From a virus, in the IMG/VR virus record IMGVR_UViG_3300012920_000218, positions 1 to 26,530 of that record: DNA of 26,530 nucleotides. One strand, written 5' to 3'. This document shows positions 9,201 to 15,777 of this stretch, piece after piece; the stretch's first letter is position 1; each line of letters opens with the position of its first letter. The notes under the pieces were generated by a model, which was not told where the DNA came from, ran no database searches, and was given only the letters and a program-made list of their open reading frames with translations. The position numbers were made by a program, and so were the translations under genes.

Positions 9201-11535
9201 CAGTCTGATTGACAAACTTCATTTTTGCTCTCGCTATGGCTGTTGTATTATTCCCTCCAAGAATTTTTACTGTAGGTGTTTCTTCATAGTCAAAACCCTC
9301 AGTGTCTACAAGTATTTCTTCTAATGTTCCCTCTACTTGTGCAATAACAGACGCTGCAGTGCCCGTATGTCCGTCTTGTGTGACTGTCAACTTAGGTGGG
9401 TTGACAATATCAAACCCAGAACCAATGTTTAGCACCTCTACACCTTGCAAAGGTCCAAAATACACAATGTCAGATGACTTATATGAGTATGCTTCTACAC
9501 CATTTGCAAATAAACCTACACCACCCTGCACAGTTTTATCTTTTGTATCACCAAATTCAGGGTCGCTAAATTTTCTCAATATTTTTTGAGCACCTAATTC
9601 ATATCCAAATATTGAAAATGGAGTTAGAGTATGAGATGTGCTTCCTTGAATGTCATTCCCAATAAAAGCAGTCAGGAATTGACCCCTTCTCACGTTTTCA
9701 CCTGTGTACGCAAGTTTTACAGTATTGTCATCTACCTTTTTGATATAATATGCTTCACCCTCATTCAAATTTGTAAGTGTGCCAATACCAGATGATGAAT
9801 ATACTACAAGATCACCGTCATGAAGCTTGTGATCTGGTAAATTTATTTCTACTTGTGTTGTGGATATACCAGAATTAGTAAATGATCTAATTCTCTTTTG
9901 TGGATCAATAGTCCAATGAGGTAAACTATTAGATGCAACATATGCAGAAGTATCATCTGTATATGTGTTCTGTATATCAGCTGTAATATTTTTTTGTAGT
10001 TTTAATCTTCTTCTTATCTTATATTTTTTATTGAAATCTAAAGCTGGAACGTTCACAGACACTGATCCAGATGGGTTATTCTTATCAAATACAAATGTTA
10101 TACTACCAAGCAAAACGCTGGTGGGATCATTTTGATCGATAACTTCTATTTGATCACCAACATATAAAGTATGTTCGGCTGCAAGTTTCAGAACGTAATT
10201 ATTTGTGCTTTGTAAGAAGAATGTTTCTACAGTGTAACATGATGCGGTATTGTATATCCATGTTGTATACAATAGATCTAATTTTTGTTTTCCTAATTGT
10301 GATATGTTGATTACAGCGTCTTCTTGTTGATTTATTGCCGACCCTACAAATTCATTGAGAACCCCTAGCACGTTGAATTTTACAGGAGAATTTAGATTGC
10401 CATTTTCGTAAGAAGTAGCTATTATACCTGATCTTACAGTTGACCCAATACCACATGGTGATGTAAGAGCATCAATACCAGTGAATTGAGTATAGTTTTT
10501 ACCTGTATACTCTAAAATTCTATTCTCAAATGATATTGTTCCCGTAGCACCAAAACCAATAGTTGAATCAACGTTTAGTACAGTTGCACCAATACCTGAG
10601 GTATTTGTAATAAATGTCTTACCAATCTGTTGAAACTTACCTATTGTGGTTCCTTTTGATATAGCAATCTTAAAATATGATTTACCACCTATTACTGCTC
10701 TTTCAACACTATTGATTGATCCACTGGTTTGAAGAGGTGTTGTCTCTTGTATCAAACTTTGACCTGATATTTTGAGTGGATTACCAGATACTAATTCACA
10801 TACTAAGACATCATTTACAACATAATCAGCATCAGATGGTTTTATAACAAATTTTGATGGTTGAATCATATCAACCTTTTCACCATACAGTGCACCAAAT
10901 AATATCTTGAATGCTTCTTCAGTTCCCTTAGACTTGTAGAAATCTTTTGATTGTCTTATAAAATTACTTTGATCTAATTTATTAAATAAATTTCTTTCTG
11001 AAAAACCTGGTAAAATTTGTTTCTTGAGTTTTTTGAGAAACTCATTTAGAAATACATTGCTTAGATTAGTTACCCTATCATCCACACCATGTGTTCCAAT
11101 ACCTGTTTGTGTGAATGTAAGGTATTCAGGACTATTTGTTTTTCTATTATTTTCTATACCACTAAAACCCCTTACGCATCCAGTAAATGATGTGCTACCT
11201 ATGCCAGTGTATGTGATTATCTCATTATTGATTTTGAGAAGACCCCATTGACTCGGCCACCCCTGAGTGGAGTCAACAAATATAGTGGTATCTCTAGCAT
11301 TTGCATATTGTGAAACTGACGTAAACCCAGTTAGGGTTTCAGTGTTCAAAAAATCAAGACTCTTATACTCTACAAGATTATCAGCTATGTCAATTGACCC
11401 ACCCTGAAATTCTTGAGAGAGATAGTATTGTTTCATAAACTCGCCAAAGCGAGGATTCTCTGAGTCAATTACCTCTGGTATCTGACTCTGAATTATTTCA
11501 TGTACTTTTACTTTTGTAAGCGATGTCTGGATCAT
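3232..11535 (-). CDS. Giant baseplate protein with gp7-type N-terminal segment and YHYH domain, 2767 aa
   Basis: Starts at ATG 11533-11535, overlapping the gp6 stop by one base. About residues 1-220 form a folded-looking, non-repetitive head with PRFGEFMKQYYLSQE and, near 190-222, SKDFYKSKGTEEAFKILFGA. From memory, this resembles the C-terminal part of T4 gp7 (wedge initiator), which has a similar DFYSTKG...FLFKVLYNEE stretch. The rest is beta-rich. Modules of the form HGF.D.E.V.Y followed by YFV.KIDDN.F.L occur near residues 565-610, 800-860, 910-960 and 1615-1680. A YHYH-type domain is centred near 1185 (HSPIIGWAYDGNPIYGPY). The C-terminal about 500 residues are Gly/Asn/Ser-rich and tailspike-like. 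T4 gp7 is about 1030 aa, so this protein is much larger and may combine wedge-initiator and peripheral fibre roles. Structural role is confident; the gp7 link is inference. Confidence 0.85.
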   Translation of the reverse strand: MIQTSLTKVKVHEIIQSQIPEVIDSENPRFGEFMKQYYLSQEFQGGSIDIADNLVEYKSLDFLNTETLTGFTSVSQYANARDTTIFVDSTQGWPSQWGLLKINNEIITYTGIGSTSFTGCVRGFSGIENNRKTNSPEYLTFTQTGIGTHGVDDRVTNLSNVFLNEFLKKLKKQILPGFSERNLFNKLDQSNFIRQSKDFYKSKGTEEAFKILFGALYGEKVDMIQPSKFVIKPSDADYVVNDVLVCELVSGNPLKISGQSLIQETTPLQTSGSINSVERAVIGGKSYFKIAISKGTTIGKFQQIGKTFITNTSGIGATVLNVDSTIGFGATGTISFENRILEYTGKNYTQFTGIDALTSPCGIGSTVRSGIIATSYENGNLNSPVKFNVLGVLNEFVGSAINQQEDAVINISQLGKQKLDLLYTTWIYNTASCYTVETFFLQSTNNYVLKLAAEHTLYVGDQIEVIDQNDPTSVLLGSITFVFDKNNPSGSVSVNVPALDFNKKYKIRRRLKLQKNITADIQNTYTDDTSAYVASNSLPHWTIDPQKRIRSFTNSGISTTQVEINLPDHKLHDGDLVVYSSSGIGTLTNLNEGEAYYIKKVDDNTVKLAYTGENVRRGQFLTAFIGNDIQGSTSHTLTPFSIFGYELGAQKILRKFSDPEFGDTKDKTVQGGVGLFANGVEAYSYKSSDIVYFGPLQGVEVLNIGSGFDIVNPPKLTVTQDGHTGTAASVIAQVEGTLEEILVDTEGFDYEETPTVKILGGNNTTAIARAKMKFVNQTVEFDSTSTGGIVNTATDRLVFPAPHGFKDAEEVIYDANGSSTIGIGVTPGTLVDTAPYFVVKIDDFQIHLSESKTKALAGIGTIPFTSNGGGLQRLKTTARRQKVDKVLVEDTGLFKNREIQTITGINTFTNTVNIPAHGFLDSEKVKYSSNLSVVGGLTNNAEYFVDKIDDNNFRLCEVVGLATHVELKDNGLGTHVFQDPPISIDISGRQGITTTNATATPIIRGNIISVHVNEKGSDYGSTVINDNYKPTIEATVGKNAFLQPFIVNGRVDQIIIKHGGENFFSTPDIIITGDGVGCKAKANVSNGTIVSIDIITKGAGYSQANTTASAKTPGEGAIFSGSVKEWRINQVERYAKFGDVKEDDGFLETPRVAELGNPYVNYYVPRNLRNFLGDVGQDHSPIIGWAYDGNPIYGPYAVVDGSKKYLESSYRKLAGQRVDGPNISLYPAGFFVEDFTYVEGTGDLDEHNGRFAATPEFPNGVYAYYTTVNPIEVQNANSPFNGVRTPTFPYIIGDTYHSKLQKFNIAFESIQDLDPIALNLVRNTKPYNIGEYEFVPNANKNTNLNAQISNTKSGGIERIDIVTAGKNYNVGDSLVFDNEKTQGKGAIGKVSHVEGPGITTITSTITSIPNVVLVSNGNVVTAINTEPHGLSNNSFVEIIGISTDTHSNLTANKRISLKNVSTGLGISMASVTNTGLTTSVIITEWMPDITARNKFKINDIVQIDSEQLKIVNFDVKNNRLELLRAQNGTTGAAHTFGSKVTRLENEFTYELEKSIILDTPEDVSYYFNAESSVGTGNTFGVGIGTTVTVAGRGGNQITSFHNNDTKNIFIPTRSFYLPDHPFKTGDKVEYNPGAGTSIKYQTDAMKRVNVTFTRPMPPEVFVQKIDKNLIGIVTTRTGIGSDLERVMLSANVGIGNTHFFKTKRDVVTGTVRIINVTATSNNHTFRPDDKIDLTVVSSATSSVTAVYDPGTRFVSIGSSINPPISLTIGDTLEVDTSDISLENTKLSFFLDETFNKPFVGTGKSAIEVVNSGIPGNAGSKTSIHFTNRVPDVLYYKFLPLQNTKIIETDKDIKDFSKIFVTPSEFTGGHTISTTTTNTFGFNLTRVPERVGYSSASQISYITNSTNVTGGVARVLLQGGGLFYKDLPQVSVASTTGSSANLKAFSKVIGAIDKVQMVDTGYDYPSDLTLQPQAAVPQVLFLKDNFAVDSVAITSTGKNYLTPPEFVVYNSKTNTVNENAKFEAEIEGGAVSNVKIVTPGGNLSSGDVELLAVNNSNGVGIISATYNDPNVTLRLQTPLTGFNTAIPMPFSVGDKVFVENIGVSTGNGYNSSDFGYQTFTLTGIDTAFGNVNGATITYEVDKDPGTHDFAKYGTVTRDQDLAKFKVNLIESTFLNGEPVVSSSGKEAKVIIGEGKTRNVLRIDTLVGFNTGDVVTGKFSKAGGAIDSTQEYTGHFTLDTSTEKPFGWERDTGKLSDFYQRVQDNDYYQSFAYSLKSFVGINSWSEPVDSLAHIAGFKKHSDLLINSVPTGIGSFRYNDNSPPPIGISSGAGGVVLIDAEASLLDNHNFDLVSENTNLDENISDEVTFTSGRFGDAIICKSNRVLEIDDLSPQFYSDPNLIRSVELDTFDMLTGGPGGDGISAIKYYAQVVLDASLGISFNATQYSEFVVFHDGTNAYLNTYSELSDSDDLGEFTTDVNGPLASVLFVPNNSSFSYDITFHKEVITNGVGVASTSFGFQEYKGMTKQLNVFGSLVVQEVDAIDGTMYKSGSILVSARGPLGEKEIDEFTWLADGANKVLFTNFGNMDADTDIGTFQVNMLSNVLKLRHTAPVGMAVTVSALSRSVGVAQTHGNTGITGSYVIGDTELDGTFTTIVANGSPSLQVISVKSYSNYTTCRFHVEINNTTDGTYSAFVVGANSYGGNASYNKYNNLYTADAEKRNIDNTDIHITGSNTQLRFLPVANKAYTVRVAELKIDKPDSVSSNQTYNL

Positions 11536-13667
11536 TAGTATCCGTATCCACTACTGGATGATGTTGTTGTGGTTGTTGTTGTTGATGATGTAGTTGATGT
11601 CGAAGAAATAGGTGTAGATGAAGTATCTATCGAACTTGTGGGGGTGCTTGTTATAGGTAAACTATCTGGTGAGTGCGATGAACCTGTCATCTTATTACCA
11701 TTAGGCATGGTGTGGAATGCACCATAGTAGGGTTGCCCATTCACATATCCAACTAACGTGGTGCCAGATGATGTGCTTGTGATCATCGCTCCTCTTACCT
11801 TTGCACCATTTGTATAACTTGATTGAGGATTGTATCTTGTTCCAGATGTATTCGCACCAGAAGATATTGGATCTTCTCTCATAAAGAAATTACTATTCGA
11901 TACATCAAACTGTAGATATAGTTCTTTTCTTGCTAATACATCGTTTGATTGTGGTATTGCTTGAATTTCAACAATGTTGTCAGCTAACAGAGTTGAGGTA
12001 ATATTCACCGTATCTAAAATTACCTCACCCTTCGCATAATCAACAGATCCAAATGATGTGCTCAATATCTTGACAGACGAGTCTGAATCAATTTGGAATA
12101 AGAATAATGATCCTTTGTCACCTGACACATGTTGATCAGAGAAATAAACTGTTCCCGATACTCCTGATACATTGAATCCAGTTGATTTGATATTATAACT
12201 TGACTCATTTCTATGGAATGTATTATCAAAACATATTTCATATTGTGCAAACTTGTCGATCTGAGCAACTAAGTTTCTTCTCATTCTAATCGTAGTAATA
12301 TTTGAAGTGATAGAGTCATCTACTCTATCAATTAGTGACAACACCTTACTATACTTGAATCTACCACCAAACTTATTCAATTCAGTCCCACTTGCAAAAG
12401 TTGTCAACGATGAAATAACATCAGTCTTGAGTTTATCTGGGTCACCCACAAAATTAGAGTTATAGTAAACATAACTGTCTATTTCAACATATAAAAACTT
12501 TAAATCAATCAACTCAGGCACGATACCTGCTACAGAGTAACTTTTTAGGGAAGATAATATTTGTTTCTTTGTAAATTCAGATAAGAAAGAACCATTTTTA
12601 GGTTTTGCTGCTATGAAAACTCTTCCGTATTTTGGAGGTGTCAATTCTTCACCACCAAAGGCACTCACAGACTCTATATTCGCATACACAGATGGTATGA
12701 TTGCTTCATAATCACTTGCAGTAACTGCCCTGTGTTGAGAGGAGTATAATCTAGGAGCATAGTATCTAACACTACGTAAATCTTCAATATCATCACCATT
12801 TTCTGAGGGATACTGAGGTACCAGAGTTGTTGTGATGTTAGTTTCTGTCGCACCGTCTTGATCCTCTACAATACCTGCAAAACCCACTCTGGCAACACCA
12901 TTACCATTCTTACCCTCTGTTTTGATGTATGATATGTCAATTACATTACCATTTTCTAATTTTGAACCAAAAATACCATCACCAAACAACACTTCATACT
13001 TCTCATCAGTTGTTTCCTGTATCAGATATATGTTTGAAGTTGACGTAACACCTATGATATTATCTACAAGTTTATACTCAGTTGCAGTAGTGCTTGCATT
13101 ATTTTCCTTTACATTCACTCGTATCGTAGACGTATCTACACCATTATTAGGTATGATGAATCTTTGATTAGGTTGAGAATCATTTATAACGAATCTTGAT
13201 TCAAGATATTGACCTTGACAAATTTCTATAGTACCTGTTGCCTCTCCATCTAAAGCAGTTCCAGTAACTTTTTCTGGTATCGAGAATAAGTAATTTACAT
13301 TCGATACTGTGCCATTTGCAATAATACCTGGTTGAAATGTGACAGTTGTGGTTGTCGTTGATATGCCTGACATATTATAATCAACGAGCATTTTTGCTGC
13401 TCTTTTTGATCTAGGCACATATCCTATGTTTCTCGCAAGTGATACAACATTTTCTCTAAGCGTTGCACTGTCAATGAATGTCTCATTGACTATCATATTG
13501 CTATTATATGCAGTTGTATATGAATTATATGCTAACAGATTTATTATTACTGATAAATTAGATCCCTCAAAATCCATATCCGAGAAATTAGAATTTTCTC
13601 TGAGATAATCTTTGATAGAAGACTTTATGTCCTCAAAATTTAGGTTTGTGAATTGTTGCAGTGCCAT
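11535..13667 (-). CDS. 6: Baseplate wedge protein gp6
   Basis: The first about 100 residues (MALQQFTNLNFEDIKSSIKD, then DFEGSNLSVIINLLAYNSY and ETFIDSATLRENVVSLARNI) are the hallmark of the T4 gp6/phage P2 gpJ-like baseplate wedge family, which forms the inner ring of the baseplate and joins wedges around the hub. At 710 aa it is somewhat longer than T4 gp6 (about 660). The extra length is a C-terminal extension: a short GQPYYGAFHTMPNG...MTGSSHS module near residues 640-664, then a tail from about 672 that is 29 Ser/Thr out of 38 residues and ends SGYGY. Its ATG overlaps the gp25 stop by one base (TAATG at 13665-13669), and its own stop overlaps the next start in the same way, so translational coupling is likely. 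Confidence 0.95.
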   Translation of the reverse strand: MALQQFTNLNFEDIKSSIKDYLRENSNFSDMDFEGSNLSVIINLLAYNSYTTAYNSNMIVNETFIDSATLRENVVSLARNIGYVPRSKRAAKMLVDYNMSGISTTTTTVTFQPGIIANGTVSNVNYLFSIPEKVTGTALDGEATGTIEICQGQYLESRFVINDSQPNQRFIIPNNGVDTSTIRVNVKENNASTTATEYKLVDNIIGVTSTSNIYLIQETTDEKYEVLFGDGIFGSKLENGNVIDISYIKTEGKNGNGVARVGFAGIVEDQDGATETNITTTLVPQYPSENGDDIEDLRSVRYYAPRLYSSQHRAVTASDYEAIIPSVYANIESVSAFGGEELTPPKYGRVFIAAKPKNGSFLSEFTKKQILSSLKSYSVAGIVPELIDLKFLYVEIDSYVYYNSNFVGDPDKLKTDVISSLTTFASGTELNKFGGRFKYSKVLSLIDRVDDSITSNITTIRMRRNLVAQIDKFAQYEICFDNTFHRNESSYNIKSTGFNVSGVSGTVYFSDQHVSGDKGSLFLFQIDSDSSVKILSTSFGSVDYAKGEVILDTVNITSTLLADNIVEIQAIPQSNDVLARKELYLQFDVSNSNFFMREDPISSGANTSGTRYNPQSSYTNGAKVRGAMITSTSSGTTLVGYVNGQPYYGAFHTMPNGNKMTGSSHSPDSLPITSTPTSSIDTSSTPISSTSTTSSTTTTTTTSSSSGYGY

Positions 13668-14071
13668 TATAACCTAGTTGGTTCGAGAATAAAATTGACT
13701 GATTGATTTGGTGCGTTGAGACCAACAATATCATAAAATATGGTTACATCAACTGAGTTTTGATCTGGGACTGAATTAACATTCACATCTGTCAACCTTA
13801 CTCTTGGTTCAAAGTTTTTGATAACTGATTCAATCTCTGATTGAATTGGATCAACATAATCAGCATTTGCAAGTTCAAATAATGAACCGCTTATTCTAGT
13901 GCCTAATAATCTATTGAAAAAAATCTCTCCTAGATTAATGCGAACCAAATTCTGTACAGACCGCTTTATCGCATCTTCATTTTTTAGCACAAGAAGATCA
14001 TCCGTTACAGGATGTTTCTTAAAAGACAGAGAAATATCTTTGAATCCTTTTGAAAAAGTCTGTGCTGGCAC
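13667..14071 (-). CDS. 25: Baseplate wedge protein gp25 (gp25/IraD-like)
   Basis: At 134 aa it matches T4 gp25 (132 aa). The family core is clear: VQNLVRINLGEIFFNRLLGT, a SLFEL stretch, then a FEPRVRLTDV strand corresponding to the EPR motif of gp25-like wedge proteins, which contact the sheath-initiating part of the baseplate. It directly precedes gp6, the usual T4-like order in marine myophages. The start is GTG (14069-14071): an in-frame TAA at 14078-14080 leaves no other upstream choice, and the first ATG-type alternative would delete the conserved N-terminus. A T4-late-type promoter element sits about 20 bases upstream, so this is the first gene of the late operon. No strong Shine-Dalgarno sequence is visible. 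Confidence 0.95.
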   Translation of the reverse strand: MPAQTFSKGFKDISLSFKKHPVTDDLLVLKNEDAIKRSVQNLVRINLGEIFFNRLLGTRISGSLFELANADYVDPIQSEIESVIKNFEPRVRLTDVNVNSVPDQNSVDVTIFYDIVGLNAPNQSVNFILEPTRL

Positions 14072-14091
14072 TAATTCTTATAGTCTGGGTA

Positions 14092-14108
14092 TATTTATCA
14101 TTATTTAG
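14092..14108 (-). promoter_or_regulatory. T4-type late promoter element(s) for the gp25 operon
   Basis: Read on the minus strand this is CTAAATAATGATAAATA. The downstream GATAAATA (14092-14099) matches the T4 late -10 element TATAAATA at 7 of 8 bases; CTAAATAA (14101-14108) is a weaker second copy. Initiation 6-7 bases downstream would leave a leader of about 15 bases before the gp25 GTG. No sigma70-type -35 is required or seen. It lies just beyond the terminator of the preceding unit. Confidence 0.6.
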
Positions 14109-14111
14109 AGC

Positions 14112-14137
14112 AAAAAAAAGACCCTCTATTGAGGGTC
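14112..14137 (-). terminator. Rho-independent terminator overlapping the end of the 62-aa gene
   Basis: On the minus strand the sequence is GACCCTC-AATA-GAGGGTC followed by eight T. This is a perfect 7-bp stem (14131-14137 with 14120-14126), a 4-base loop and a U-tract (14112-14119). The stem contains the codons for the last residues and the TAG stop of the small gene, so hairpin and coding end are one piece of sequence. Confidence 0.9.
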
Positions 14138-14314
14138 ATCTTCATGTCCAAGGTATCTGACCTCTATTTCGTCAGGGTGTGGGAACCCTTCATTGTAATA
14201 ATCCTCTGCTAACTCCTGTACTTTATCCTCCATTTCTTCTTCTGTAATTGACTTGAACTCTAGTGATCCTTTGATGTATATGTCATACAATTCCATGGTC
14301 GTTATATTGATCAT
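14126..14314 (-). CDS. Small acidic protein of unknown function, 62 aa
   Basis: The family is not recognised. The protein is strongly acidic (ITEEEMEDKVQELAEDYY, then HPDEIEVRYLGHEDDPQ), with no signal peptide, membrane span or cysteine. The central stretch is probably helical and is followed by a short strand. It lies 9 bases downstream of the glycosyltransferase-like gene, so the two share the sigma70-type promoter at 15098-15126, and transcription ends at the hairpin that contains its stop codon. A second ATG six codons in (MELYDIYIKG, at 14294-14296) is an equally possible start; neither has an obvious Shine-Dalgarno sequence. Its pairing with a transferase and early-type promoter suggests a non-structural role. 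Confidence 0.75.
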   Translation of the reverse strand: MINITTMELYDIYIKGSLEFKSITEEEMEDKVQELAEDYYNEGFPHPDEIEVRYLGHEDDPQ

Positions 14315-14323
14315 CGAAAGTAT

Positions 14324-15076
14324 CTATATGATTCTAGTTTTCTCGTGACCGACTCTGCACTGTGGATCTATCCATATTTCATAACCTGCTTTTATCGCAT
14401 CAAGACAGAATGATACGTCTTCACCACACATATCTTGTACCTCACCTGAGTCAAAAACTTGCATTTGAGGAGCAAACCAAGGATACTTCATCTCTGCATT
14501 TTCAAATACACCTTTTTTGATAAGTAACCAACCAAATCCAGAATAGTCAACAGTGAATGGTTTACGTCTCTTGACAATACCATCAACCATCTCATGATTC
14601 ATCACACCACCATTTTCTTTGAAATCATCCTCTTCTAACCAATGTGCACATGATGTAGTCTTACCATCCTCTGTTGCATACCACCCACCTGCAATATCTT
14701 TATCCATCGCAAGAACACGATAGAAACTTTCATTGGTGAATACTATGTCACTATCAATCCATAATTGGTAATCATAGTTGAGTTTGCCATCCCAAGGTAA
14801 TTGATCAGGTCCTCGTAACACATTTGCACCTAGAACCTTACATCTAGCAAAGTTCACCATAGAACTATAGTCTTGTGCTATTTGTATATTTGCTCCGTTC
14901 TGCACCAACTCAAAGCAGAGTGATACGAAATTCTTTAGAAAGATATATGATACACCTCGACCAGGTAAACAAAATACAATACTTTTACCTTTGAGAAGTT
15001 CTTTTGCTTTTTCGATATCAAAAGCACCTTCTTTCGCAGTTGGTGATTTAGATACCACCTTGAATCCTTTAGCCAT
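14324..15076 (-). CDS. Glycosyltransferase-like protein (GT-A type), 250 aa
   Basis: Probably transfers a sugar from a nucleotide-sugar donor. A conserved segment reads YDYQLWIDSDIVFTNESFYR, giving a DSD (108-110) in the position of the metal-binding DxD of GT-A enzymes. A second block, CGEDVSFCLDAIKAGYEIW (218-235), has the GED expected for the acceptor/catalytic side, and a late His (VGHEKT, H244) could be a further metal ligand. No membrane span or signal peptide is seen, so it is likely cytosolic. It is led by a sigma70-like promoter whose start point leaves about 15 bases of leader, and followed by the 62-aa gene and a terminator, suggesting early expression separate from the late operon. 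Donor and acceptor are unknown. Confidence 0.8.
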   Translation of the reverse strand: MAKGFKVVSKSPTAKEGAFDIEKAKELLKGKSIVFCLPGRGVSYIFLKNFVSLCFELVQNGANIQIAQDYSSMVNFARCKVLGANVLRGPDQLPWDGKLNYDYQLWIDSDIVFTNESFYRVLAMDKDIAGGWYATEDGKTTSCAHWLEEDDFKENGGVMNHEMVDGIVKRRKPFTVDYSGFGWLLIKKGVFENAEMKYPWFAPQMQVFDSGEVQDMCGEDVSFCLDAIKAGYEIWIDPQCRVGHEKTRII

Positions 15077-15097
15077 AATTACAGTTCAGTCATAATC

Positions 15098-15126
15098 ATT
15101 ATAACAGATTATATAGCGTCTATCAA
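15098..15126 (-). promoter_or_regulatory. Sigma70-type promoter for the glycosyltransferase unit
   Basis: On the minus strand: TTGATA (15121-15126), a 17-base spacer, and TATAAT (15098-15103). That is 5/6 and 6/6 matches to the bacterial housekeeping consensus at optimal spacing. The -35 and most of the spacer lie inside the last codons of the SGNH gene at 15109-15777. Expected start is near 15091, about 15 bases before the ATG at 15076. Confidence 0.8.
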
Positions 15127-15777
15127 CTCAATGATTTTATCTGCAATTATTTTGTGTGCTTTTGCGGTTGGATGTCCACCTTTGTGTCGCATACTGTAAT
15201 GATCTGGGTTTACTTCTTGTACTCCAAGAATATGTCTGTGCATTAGAATTGGATTATAATCACCCATCAGACTTCTCCAATATCCTTTCTTACGCACCTC
15301 TGCCCCTTCAGTGGAGTTTTGATAATATTGGAATGGTTTTGCTATAATAGGTTCATAATGATCTGCGATTATAGAAACATATTTCTGTCCTACACTTTTA
15401 CAAAATGAGTCAAACAAAAATATATTTTTCCATAGATTTTCACATCCCCATACATCGTTGTACATATTCAAGTAATATTGCTTTGCTAAAACATAATCTC
15501 TTCTCTGTGGTGTCCACAATTCCAGTTGTGCAAGACGAGTTATATACTCTATTCTTTGATGCACAGTGAATTGCATGACAACAATATCAGGTTTATTTTT
15601 TTGTAAGTAAGTTATTGTTCTTCTTACAATAGCATCATTACTAATACCTTTCTCTGATAAGTTGACATGTCTTACACCATAGTGATCAGACACAACTGTG
15701 CTAAAACGCTCGGTTTGTCTATGTACAAGTTCATCACCCCATGTGATGCTGCAACCACTAAAACACAGTGACATCAT
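15109..15777 (-). CDS. SGNH/GDSL-hydrolase-like protein, copy 1 (222 aa)
   Basis: The N-terminus SLCFSGCSITWGDEL fits SGNH block I, with Ser in a G-C-S context instead of G-D-S. GISND supplies the Gly/Asn of block III, and GGHPTAKAHKIIAD near the C-terminus is the catalytic-His block. The usual Asp three residues before that His is missing (K-G-G-H), so the active site may be a Ser-His dyad. SGNH proteins act as esterases or acyltransferases, for example on acetylated sugars; substrate here unknown. It is one of three paralogues in the window (others near 21738 and 24691) sharing GCS.TWG.EL, an M/AQFTV..R.EY segment and LWKN. Two adjacent ATGs are possible starts, overlapping the carbamoyltransferase stop by 17-20 bases. 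Confidence 0.75.
   Translation of the reverse strand: MMSLCFSGCSITWGDELVHRQTERFSTVVSDHYGVRHVNLSEKGISNDAIVRRTITYLQKNKPDIVVMQFTVHQRIEYITRLAQLELWTPQRRDYVLAKQYYLNMYNDVWGCENLWKNIFLFDSFCKSVGQKYVSIIADHYEPIIAKPFQYYQNSTEGAEVRKKGYWRSLMGDYNPILMHRHILGVQEVNPDHYSMRHKGGHPTAKAHKIIADKIIELIDAI

Noticed and set aside
528-9589. Many plus-strand open frames of 60-110 codons inside the structural genes (for example 2691-2999, 8684-8998, 8995-9324)
   Set aside because: They are antisense to clearly coding beta-rich virion genes, have low-complexity or Ser/Ile/Val-biased content mirroring the sense codons, and show no recognisable motif.
14072-14111. Additional small gene between the gp25 start and the terminator
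   Set aside because: The stretch is about 40 bases, has stops in the gp25 frame, and is explained by the late promoter and leader.
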